In this document: in pieces, positions 14,875 to 21,149 of the stretch | Layout of the letters: the number at the start of each line of letters is the position of its first letter | How positions within the stretch are numbered: the stretch's first letter is position 1 | Origin: a virus | Direction: 5' to 3' (one strand) | DNA: 21,149 nt | IMG/VR virus record: IMGVR_UViG_3300035698_016915 | Coordinates: 1 to 21,149 of that record | Notes under the pieces: generated by a model | Told to the model about the DNA's origin: nothing | Seen by the model: the letters and a program-made list of their open reading frames with translations, nothing else | Database searches by the model: none | Made by a program: the position numbers and the translations under genes

Positions 14875-15588
14875 ATGTATCTTAATCCAAAATTCGTTAT
14901 TGTAGATTTTCTCCGTGGTAGATTAACAGATCCAAGAACCACCCGAGAATATGATGCAAATTCTAATAACTTTATTGCGACTGCAGGTCAAACAACTTTC
15001 GCTTTAACTCCAACTCCTGGAACAACAGTTTCTCATATTACATCTGTGACAATCGATGGAGTAACCACAAATGCTAAAAAGTGGCAAGATTATTATATAG
15101 ATTTTAGAGATCAGGAAGTAATATTTTTTACTGGAATGACAGGTGCTGAAGTAGTTATTGTTAATTTTAAAGAATGCTCAACAAACTGGATATTCTGGGA
15201 CAAAATCCATGAAAATTTAACTGAATTATCATTTCCAAGATTGGTTGTTCAGACTGCTGCAGGAAGTGGAGCAAGGCTCGGAGAATATACAGCAATAGTT
15301 GAAAGCGTTATTCAGTTTCAGGTTGATGTATGGTGCAAAGAAGCAGGTGCAAATCAAAAGTTTACAATAGATGGTAAAACTATGACAGGAGAAAACCTTG
15401 CAGAATATCTTGCTTATCAGGTTATGCAGGCTTTTGAAGATAATATTAACGATTTACATCCAGTCATGTATGATTATGAACCTACTCAAGTGCCACCGCG
15501 AGATTTACCATTCAATGATGAATTTCAGGCACATCATAAAGCAGTAGAATTTATGCTTAAAGGAATTAAGCTTGGGAGAACAAGCTAA
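14875..15588 (+). CDS. Tail terminator-like protein with inserted beta domain
   Basis: 237 residues. The C-terminal part resembles the tail terminator that caps the tail tube and joins it to the head: FPRLVVQTAAGSGARLGEY, FQVDVWCKEAGANQKFTIDG, then the helix AEYLAYQVMQAFEDN and a final HHKAVEFMLKGIKLG strand ('qvDvw.k... ...l...v...l'). Between about 28 and 98 there is a separate beta segment, NNFIATAGQTTFALTPTPGT followed by SVTIDGVTTNAKKWQDYYID and EVIFFTG, a type often found in phage fibres and spikes. This accounts for its length, above the usual ~130-170. Position between gp10-like and tube genes supports the role. Confidence 0.65.
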   Translation: MYLNPKFVIVDFLRGRLTDPRTTREYDANSNNFIATAGQTTFALTPTPGTTVSHITSVTIDGVTTNAKKWQDYYIDFRDQEVIFFTGMTGAEVVIVNFKECSTNWIFWDKIHENLTELSFPRLVVQTAAGSGARLGEYTAIVESVIQFQVDVWCKEAGANQKFTIDGKTMTGENLAEYLAYQVMQAFEDNINDLHPVMYDYEPTQVPPRDLPFNDEFQAHHKAVEFMLKGIKLGRTS

Positions 15589-15627
15589 TGTTTAACAAAA
15601 TTATTATAAAAACAAGGGGTGAATAGT

Positions 15628-16584
15628 ATGGCTTTTAGTGAATTTTTATTAGGAAAACGTCAAAGATTAACATGGATTGCTGAGACGTCTTACGCAACAG
15701 GTGGTGTTATGACAAGCGGAGAGATGATTGGTCTTAATGCATTAATGGAGCCTGATTTCAATCAAAACTGGCAAGAAATTTTACAAGCAGGAGCAGATAA
15801 CAGATTTGTTCAGGACAGAGTAGCAGGTCCGCTTGATTTACCATTTACACTTACATTTATCCCTATCAACTGGCGATTCTTAAAATATTGTGGATATAGT
15901 GTTGCAGACACAGGTGGCCCAGCTTATATACATACTTTTACAATTGCAAATGTTATACAAAGCTTTAAGCTTGAATGGGCTTTAAGGGCATCTACATCAG
16001 TAGTATATACACTTACTGGCTGCACAGTTCTTGGTGCAACAATTTCATTTCAGAAAGCAACAGGAGAAGGTGGAGAAGGATTTATCTCAGTTGTTCTTAG
16101 ATGTGTTGCTCAAGGTTATGCAATCGGATCAGCAGTTTCAGCAGTTTCAGCAACAACAAGAACACCATTCCAATGGCGACATACAATTCTTGACTTTAAC
16201 AATGTTGAGATAGCTGAGATAAACAACGGTGAAATCATAATTGAGCAGGGCATAGATCCAGCAGACTCAAGATATTGTAATGCAACTCTTGACCGAGAGA
16301 TTGGTGAGCCAATCGCCAAAGTCCATAGAGTATCTGGTAGGTTCAATGCGAACATGAAAGACAGCACATTTCCTGATGGTTGGGATTCTGCAGCAGTTAT
16401 TGCAAATTGTGGAATCGATTTTTTTCAGACTGCAACTAACAAGCTTGTAACTACATTTACAAACTTTAGGATGCCTCAGGGAACTCCATCCACAGTATTA
16501 GAAGGAGTTACTAATGTAGATGTTCCATTTACTGCTGAGAGTTTTGCATCATTAATCGCTACTGATGATATCGCAACATATTAA
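15628..16584 (+). CDS. Major tail tube protein
   Basis: 318 residues forming the stacked rings of the tail. ATG 15628 is chosen because AGGGGTG lies just upstream; a GTG at 15619 would add only three residues and overlap that site. The first segment, GKRQRLTWIAETSYATGG, is typical of phage tail tube proteins ('...yg.E.tyGt'). It is followed by alternating strands, including RVAGPLDLPFTLTFIPINWRFL, FKLEWALRASTSVVYTLTGC and ISFQKATGEGGEGFISVVL. It directly precedes the frameshifted chaperone gene and tape measure, the normal order tube, chaperone, tape. Confidence 0.8.
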   Translation: MAFSEFLLGKRQRLTWIAETSYATGGVMTSGEMIGLNALMEPDFNQNWQEILQAGADNRFVQDRVAGPLDLPFTLTFIPINWRFLKYCGYSVADTGGPAYIHTFTIANVIQSFKLEWALRASTSVVYTLTGCTVLGATISFQKATGEGGEGFISVVLRCVAQGYAIGSAVSAVSATTRTPFQWRHTILDFNNVEIAEINNGEIIIEQGIDPADSRYCNATLDREIGEPIAKVHRVSGRFNANMKDSTFPDGWDSAAVIANCGIDFFQTATNKLVTTFTNFRMPQGTPSTVLEGVTNVDVPFTAESFASLIATDDIATY

Positions 16585-16604
16585 AAAAATAAAAGAGGGA
16601 TAAC

Positions 16605-16985
16605 ATGGCATACGAAAATGATTTTGTAAAAGAGGAAGTTGTAGATCTTAAAATCGAAGGCTACAAGAAAGGGGATTTTAAATATAATCCAACAGATGCA
16701 GGAGCAGAGCTTGACTGGTTAGACGAATATATGGTAATCGGAGAAGATAAGAAACCAAAGCCAAGTTATGCAAAGCTAAATAAGTTGAAATTCAGGCGGA
16801 TTACTGAAGTACCTTATGATCAATCAACCATAAAAAATGCAATAAATATTGATAAGGCATGGAATGATCTCGATGTAGAAGAAAGATGGACTTTAATCAG
16901 AAAACTTAAAGGACCAATCTTTGATAAAATACTTAATGCTATGGACACTTTTGATAAAGGAGATAACGCAGCAAAAAAAGCCTGA
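16605..16985 (+). CDS. Tail assembly chaperone, short product (gpG-like)
   Basis: 126 residues, acidic and Lys-rich, with GAGGG before the ATG. It starts FVKEEVVDLKIEGYKKGDF and has a helical C-terminus (DLDVEERWTLIRKLKGPIFDKIL). The gene between tail tube and tape measure is, in most siphoviruses, a tail assembly chaperone that coats the tape measure; it is made in a short and a frameshifted long form, like lambda gpG and gpGT. The last sense codons, GCA AAA AAA GCC, contain a slippery A-AAA-AAA and are followed at once by TGA, exactly what is needed for a -1 shift into the next frame. Confidence 0.82.
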   Translation: MAYENDFVKEEVVDLKIEGYKKGDFKYNPTDAGAELDWLDEYMVIGEDKKPKPSYAKLNKLKFRRITEVPYDQSTIKNAINIDKAWNDLDVEERWTLIRKLKGPIFDKILNAMDTFDKGDNAAKKA

Positions 16986-17019
16986 TCTCTAAGATTCAAC
17001 TCAGCAATCCAGAGATCGG
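16973..17019 (+). other. Predicted -1 ribosomal frameshift site with downstream stem-loop
   Basis: Slippery heptamer A AAA AAA at 16973-16979 in the correct X XXY YYZ phase, followed after 4 bases by a perfect 7-bp stem, GATCTCT (16984-16990) with AGAGATC (17011-17017), extendable by U16983-G17018 and C16982-G17019. The loop is 20 bases. The -1 frame then stays open to 17215. An alternative hairpin, AATCC (17006-17010) with GGATT (17018-17022), would compete with the main stem. Confidence 0.75.
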
Positions 17020-17215
17020 ATTTAATTTAAGCGGAGTAAGTGAAGTCATGCTTTTTTATAAATGGCTTTATTGGGAAAAAGGAATTTCAGCTCGCGAGTT
17101 CAGGCACGAATGGAAACGTGATATTGATGATATCATGGCAATCCAAGGTGTAATAAATCAAAAAGAGCTAAGGGAAGCTCAAATCAGAAAACTAATAAGC
17201 AAGGTGAGACACTAA
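16979..17215 (+). CDS. -1 frame extension of the tail assembly chaperone (gpT-like part)
   Basis: Read after a -1 shift at 16973-16979, this frame adds 78 residues to the first 125 of the chaperone, giving a 203-residue long product. It begins SLISKIQLSNPEIGFNLSGV, continues MLFYKWLYWEKGISAREFRHEW and ends in a helical, charged tail (VINQKELREAQIRKLISKVRH). The WxxxxxIxxxxFxxEW type of helix is usual in the C-terminal half of these chaperones. TAA at 17213-17215 is 1 base before the tape measure ATG. A separate start at ATG 17048 (55 residues) is possible, but its ribosome site is poor. Without this frame the 231 bases between the chaperone and tape measure genes would be empty. Confidence 0.78.
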   Translation, partial: SLISKIQLSNPEIGFNLSGVSEVMLFYKWLYWEKGISAREFRHEWKRDIDDIMAIQGVINQKELREAQIRKLISKVRH

Positions 17216-17216
17216 A

Positions 17217-18200
17217 ATGGTAGGAGCAGCAAGCGGTGCAGGAGCAGGTGCATTATCTATAAAAGGAAGCATTGACACTTCTAATATAGAAAGTGGATTT
17301 AAGAGAGTGAAATCAGGCTTTGATGGTGTAAAAGGTCAAGCAAAAAGCTTTGGTTCAGACCTTGTCCGTATGACTTCTGCTGCTGGAAGGCTTGTTAAAA
17401 AATTAACATTACTTGGAATCATAGGTGGAAGTGCTATTGTTGCAATTGCATCAAAAGCTCCAGCTGTCGCACCAGCACTTGCAAAGATGGGTGTTTCTTT
17501 GGATAAAATAACACGAAGTCTTGGAGAAGCACTTGCTCCAGCTTTTGAGCGTGTATCTATCTGGCTTGATAAACTTGCTACATGGGTTGGAGAAAACAAA
17601 GGTACTATCGGAGAAATTGCTAATACGTTTCTTGATTGGGCAGAAGCAGTTGGAGAATTTCTATGGCCAGCTCTAAAAAAAATTGGAGAATGGGCTGCTG
17701 ATAATCCAAATCTTTTTGCAGGAATACTTGCAGGACTTGTATTAAGTGCGGGTGTGATTAAAGGAATAGCTGCCGTATCTGGTTTAGTTACAACATTGGC
17801 TGGCGCAACAATTAGTGCTGCATTATTAACAGCTCTTGGTTATCTTTCAATTATTGCAGTTGCAGGTGTATCCTCATTAGGTGTTGGTCAAGGTTTGGCA
17901 GATCAGTTCAACGTAGGTGGAGGCACACCGATTCAACTACCTGAAGCTGCACAAAGACAAATCTCTCAAGCAAATCCAGAAAATTATGCTGATTTGGTTA
18001 ATAGATATGCTGATAGAACTTCAGATGTAGGGTTTGGCCCTGAAAGAACGGCAAGGATTAATCCAGAAACAGGTAGATTATACTCACAAGATGATATGGT
18101 CAATGGTATAATTCAAAATGCTAATATAAATTCAATGTCTCAAGGAGATTTAGATCGAAGATTTTTTATGATGAATTCATGGGATTCAACATGGGGTTAA
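17217..18200 (+). CDS. Tape measure protein (short)
   Basis: 327 residues. It determines tail length and spans the tail lumen. The Gly/Ala/Ser-rich N-terminus (AASGAGAGALSIKGSIDTSN), then amphipathic helices, hydrophobic segments (LLGIIGGSAIVAIAS near 62-76; LFAGILAGLVLSAGVIKGIA and following to about 225) and the central GEALAPAFERVSIWLDKLATW pattern are all typical of tape measures. AAGGTGAG precedes the ATG. At about 1.5 angstrom per residue the tail would be only about 50 nm. It follows the chaperone genes, as the family requires. The C-terminal 100 residues are polar and may reach the tail tip. Confidence 0.8.
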   Translation: MVGAASGAGAGALSIKGSIDTSNIESGFKRVKSGFDGVKGQAKSFGSDLVRMTSAAGRLVKKLTLLGIIGGSAIVAIASKAPAVAPALAKMGVSLDKITRSLGEALAPAFERVSIWLDKLATWVGENKGTIGEIANTFLDWAEAVGEFLWPALKKIGEWAADNPNLFAGILAGLVLSAGVIKGIAAVSGLVTTLAGATISAALLTALGYLSIIAVAGVSSLGVGQGLADQFNVGGGTPIQLPEAAQRQISQANPENYADLVNRYADRTSDVGFGPERTARINPETGRLYSQDDMVNGIIQNANINSMSQGDLDRRFFMMNSWDSTWG

Positions 18201-18203
18201 AAA

Positions 18204-18968
18204 ATGACAAGTATGAAAATCCAAAATTATACAGGAGCAGCAGACCTTTTTACATTTCCAAACAATCCACAGGTGTTTGATGATACATTAAATTCCAATC
18301 ATCAGATAACACCAATCACATTTCAAAGGCATCATATTCTTGTTTCAGGAGGAGGTATTTCTCCAACAAGTGTTATACTAACAGGTCAGTTCAATGGTGC
18401 AGATAGATTTACTAATTATAGATTACTTTCTAAACATTTTGTTCAGACAACATTACTTAAGAAGTTATATTTTGAAACAGACAAGTTTTATTTAGGGATA
18501 GGAAAACAGATTAAAAAGACTCATACAGGTGCAAGGACTATGTTTATAGACTACGTTGCAAGCTTTGAGTCAATTATTGGGATATTATTTTCAGATACAG
18601 AAGCAAGCACAGGAACAAACGGTGGTAATGTTACAACTTTTGTTACAGAAATCACAGGCACAGTTACAAATGGAGCAGTAGATATTACAATTGCTGATGC
18701 TTTAGGAAATTCAATTAAAGTTCCAGCTTCTGCTTTGACAACAGGCCATACATTTCTTTATAAACTTGTTCAGATGGTTGATAGTGGTTCAGGAATCTTT
18801 GTTTCTGAATATGCTTATGTTGAACTTAATGGTAATCAGACTAAAGCAGTAAGCACAACAGGAGGGTTTGGAATATTACAGCTCGCAGTAGGTGCAAATA
18901 TCACAACAATTACTACAACAAATATCACAACTGCTGTTGAAAAGTTCAGAAATGGGTATTCAGACTAA
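18204..18968 (+). CDS. Distal tail protein (Dit-like)
   Basis: 254 residues directly after the tape measure, where the distal tail (Dit) protein that starts the baseplate normally lies. The start, MKIQNYTGAADLFTFPNNPQ with VFDDTLNSNHQ, is followed by VSGGGISPTSVILTGQFNG, LLKKLYFETDKFYLGIGKQI and FIDYVASFESIIG, a pattern of strands common in tail proteins of this position. The last 120 residues are Thr-rich strands and may form an appended beta-sandwich. Its TAA overlaps the next ATG (TAATG). The call relies on order and general pattern. Confidence 0.6.
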   Translation: MTSMKIQNYTGAADLFTFPNNPQVFDDTLNSNHQITPITFQRHHILVSGGGISPTSVILTGQFNGADRFTNYRLLSKHFVQTTLLKKLYFETDKFYLGIGKQIKKTHTGARTMFIDYVASFESIIGILFSDTEASTGTNGGNVTTFVTEITGTVTNGAVDITIADALGNSIKVPASALTTGHTFLYKLVQMVDSGSGIFVSEYAYVELNGNQTKAVSTTGGFGILQLAVGANITTITTTNITTAVEKFRNGYSD

Positions 18969-21149
18969 TGGGATCATATATTATCAAAGCAACAAATCTT
19001 GTTCCTGAGACTGGAACAGTCGTTGCAGATGCAGGATTTTATTATACTGATGTTCTTAATGACGTGAACGAAGCAGAGATAAAGATATCAGGTACAAGTG
19101 CAACAAAAAGGTCTCTTCTTGTAATAGGCTCTGAGATTGAAATATCCAGAGATGGAACAATGGAATTTCTTGGATTCATTGATGATATAGATTATTTTGA
19201 GGGTGGGACTGTAGTGTTTCATGCATCAGGTTATGAAATCTGGCTTGCAAAAGAAAACGGAGATTATGCAAACTCGCCTTGGCAAAGTATTGCTTCCGCT
19301 ACTATTTTTAATGATATTCTAATTGAGAGTAATTATCTGTCTGTAGGAACAATTGAAGCTGGCTTTGCAATAGACTTTCGTTTAAGTACATCTCAGAGTC
19401 TTTGGAATGGGATTACTAATCTTGCAAAAAAGACCACTCAAGATATTCAGGTTGATTATGTTACTAAAGAGATTGACATTCTTGATCATCGAGGATCAGC
19501 TACTTCTGTAGGAACTTTTAATGATAATATCAGTATAAAGAATGTCCGAGTTAATTTTGCATATCCGCTTGGAAACCATATCTTAGTTTTTGGAAAAGGA
19601 GATGGAATAAATCAAATCAAAGGCACAGCAGAGGATGCTGCATCTATTGCTGCTTATGGTAGAATTAAAAGAACTATTATTGATCTGTCTATTATCAGTA
19701 CAGGTGAAGCAAATAAACTCGCTATTGCTGAGCTTGCGTTAATGAAAGATCCTCCAAAAATCATAGACTTTGAATTTGTTAATCCAAATGAAAATGTAAG
19801 CACAGGAGACATTATAACACTTAATGCTGAGGAACTTTCTGAAGAAGAAGTCAGGATTGTCGGTCTTGAAAGGGGTGTTCGCGGAAACAATGAATACCTT
19901 ACTGCTCAGGTTACAAATCCAGCTTTAAAACAATTGATGAAAACAAGAAATAAAATCTTAGGTCAGTTAAAAAAAGAACAAATTGATGAAGGTTCATACA
20001 TGCAGGGATCAACAGTTATTAATACTTGGGGAGCTGGAATTAATGCTAAAACTGATTATCCGCTTAAAGTTGGTTTTTATGTTTCTGCTGGGTTCAAGGA
20101 TGAGGCAAATAATCTACAAATCAATAGTATAGAAGTTGATTATGATATTGATCCATACAATCAGCAATATGGAACTGCATCATTTGATGGAACAGATCCG
20201 CAAGTTCAAAATACCTCTGGTGATACTGAGCCAGATGTTGAGAATAGTTCTGGCAGCACAGCTCCTTCAGTAAGTGGAACAAGTAGTAATACACTTTTAA
20301 CAAGCGATCAAGGAATTGATACTTTTGCCGAAAATGTTACAACATCATGGGATTTAATTTTGGGTGAAGCAATAAGTGGCACATTTTCATTTGTATATGT
20401 AGATATTGAAATAGAGCATGATGCTTGGAGTGGAAATGATACTTTTGGGATTGAGATTCAATTAGGTGCTGAAGTTAAAGTTACTGATCTTGATCTTACT
20501 TATTCATCAGTTTATGGTCCATTCAAAAAAACTTATGTTGTTCCAATATTTGCGAGCACAACAGGCACAATAAATGTTTATATGTATAGTGCTGGAAATA
20601 ATGATTATAAAGGTGGTTTGCATGTATATGGAACTGATGAAACTCATAGTCATGGTGACGGATCTTATGCTGCAGCAAATCATGGTCATACGGATGGAAC
20701 ATATAACGCAGCAGATCATGGTCATCCTGATGGTTCTTATGATATCAATTCAGCAGACCTTGATAATATCAGTATAGGTGACGGAGTTAGTGAGGGTGCA
20801 TCAGTAAATGCAACAAGCGTTACAATTTACTTAGATTATTTTGAGAATAAAGCAATCACAAATAATGAAGGTTCTGGTGCAGGTGTTGTTATTGAAATGG
20901 CTGACACAGGCACTATTACTGCAGGGGATGTTGTTTATTTTGATGGTCGAGTAAGTGGCAACGCAGAATGGGCAACTGTTGCTTCAGTAGTTCCAAATGT
21001 TAGTATAACTTGCACAATTGCGACAAACAAATCAGCAGGCGATTTTGTTACCTGGACAAATAAACATTCTGTTGTTAATGCAGCAACCATTGATGAAGAG
21101 ATTGACATAAGCGATAGCTCAACATATCCTGATGTGTTTGGTTATTGGC
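18968..21149 (+). CDS. Tail hub/tail-associated protein with fibre-like extension (3' partial)
   Basis: At least 727 codons, open to the window edge. Residues 1 to about 330 look like the gp27/Tal-type hub that closes the tail tip: an early EIEISRDGTMEFLGFIDDID segment, a domain with LWNGITNLAKKTTQDIQVDY, then ILVFGKGDGINQIKG, AAYGRIKRTIIDLSIISTG, LALMKDPPKIIDFEF and VSTGDIITLNAEEL, the usual closing 'yG.r...i... ...A...L......P.......p.....GD.v.l' of hub proteins. Residues about 360-560 are strand-rich and Ser/Thr/Asn-rich. Residues 560-591 carry three HxH repeats of 12 residues, and more beta-rich sequence follows. It probably binds the host surface. Translationally coupled to the Dit-like gene (TAATG). 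Confidence 0.75.
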   Translation, partial: MGSYIIKATNLVPETGTVVADAGFYYTDVLNDVNEAEIKISGTSATKRSLLVIGSEIEISRDGTMEFLGFIDDIDYFEGGTVVFHASGYEIWLAKENGDYANSPWQSIASATIFNDILIESNYLSVGTIEAGFAIDFRLSTSQSLWNGITNLAKKTTQDIQVDYVTKEIDILDHRGSATSVGTFNDNISIKNVRVNFAYPLGNHILVFGKGDGINQIKGTAEDAASIAAYGRIKRTIIDLSIISTGEANKLAIAELALMKDPPKIIDFEFVNPNENVSTGDIITLNAEELSEEEVRIVGLERGVRGNNEYLTAQVTNPALKQLMKTRNKILGQLKKEQIDEGSYMQGSTVINTWGAGINAKTDYPLKVGFYVSAGFKDEANNLQINSIEVDYDIDPYNQQYGTASFDGTDPQVQNTSGDTEPDVENSSGSTAPSVSGTSSNTLLTSDQGIDTFAENVTTSWDLILGEAISGTFSFVYVDIEIEHDAWSGNDTFGIEIQLGAEVKVTDLDLTYSSVYGPFKKTYVVPIFASTTGTINVYMYSAGNNDYKGGLHVYGTDETHSHGDGSYAAANHGHTDGTYNAADHGHPDGSYDINSADLDNISIGDGVSEGASVNATSVTIYLDYFENKAITNNEGSGAGVVIEMADTGTITAGDVVYFDGRVSGNAEWATVASVVPNVSITCTIATNKSAGDFVTWTNKHSVVNAATIDEEIDISDSSTYPDVFGYW
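20645..20740 (+). repeat. Tandem 36-bp coding repeat (HxH-DG-Y motif)
   Basis: Units begin at 20645, 20681 and 20717 with a 36-base (12-residue) period: HSHGDGSYAAAN, HGHTDGTYNAAD and HGHPDGSY. Each unit has a His-x-His followed by Asp-Gly. HxH pairs on three-fold phage fibres often bind a metal ion along the fibre axis, so this may be a trimeric, metal-stabilised shaft. Confidence 0.8.

Noticed and set aside
15604-15612. TATA-like TTATAAAAA before the tail tube gene
   Set aside because: A start about 26 bases on would fall after the ATG at 15628, and the gene has a good ribosome site that needs a leader. The upstream motif of the other promoters is missing.
17006-17022. Pseudoknot pairing AATCC with GGATT at the frameshift site
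   Set aside because: With no bases left to cross the 7-bp first stem, the geometry is not possible; it can only be an alternative simple hairpin.
20645-20740. 36-bp spaced repeats as a possible CRISPR array
   Set aside because: Units are contiguous without spacers, in frame, and encode a regular 12-residue motif.
20574-20777. + strand 67-codon frame
   Set aside because: It lies within the long open frame of the tail hub in another phase and has no ribosome site.

Overview
The window is the structural (head, neck and tail) module of a tailed double-stranded DNA virus or provirus of siphovirus type. All genes lie on the + strand, are AT-rich, closely packed, and use the standard code. Gene order is the classical one: terminase large subunit, portal (fused to a MuF domain), prohead protease/scaffold, HK97-fold major capsid protein, decoration-like and fibre-like proteins, connector, stopper, HK97-gp10-like protein, tail terminator, tail tube, tail assembly chaperone with a predicted -1 frameshift, tape measure, a Dit-like protein, and a tail hub/fibre gene that runs off the right edge. 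At the left edge are the last codons of a probable DNA methyltransferase and a cysteine-rich protein.

The host is probably an archaeon, perhaps an AT-rich DPANN-type lineage. This is inference. The support is: (i) an exact 35-bp repeat carrying a TTTATAAA box before the portal and protease genes, with a diverged third copy before the tail terminator gene; the predicted transcript start falls on the protease ATG (leaderless); (ii) T-tract intergenic sequences that look like archaeal terminators; (iii) a secreted fibre-like protein with about 30 N-x-S/T sequons. GGTG/GAGGTG Shine-Dalgarno sequences precede many other genes, but these occur in bacteria too.

Layout. 1-0.5 kb: methylase end and Cys-rich gene. 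0.5-7.0 kb: packaging and capsid assembly; the protease gene carries nested in-frame starts that would make a separate scaffold. 7.0-9.9 kb: two families of duplicated small decoration-like proteins (one copy split in two) around a beta-rich fibre-like gene that sits between two T-tracts. 9.9-11.4 kb: a helix-hairpin-helix protein, a single-pass membrane protein and the head-tail connector. 11.4-13.8 kb: a cassette of short fibre-like, signal-peptide fibre-like and membrane-anchored proteins inserted between connector and stopper genes. 13.8-21.1 kb: neck and tail genes.

Together these encode DNA packaging, procapsid assembly and maturation, capsid decoration, and assembly of a non-contractile tail that should be short, since the tape measure has only 327 residues. 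No lysis, replication or integration genes, tRNAs, insertion sequences or CRISPR arrays were seen. The longest stretch outside a called gene is about 100 bases.
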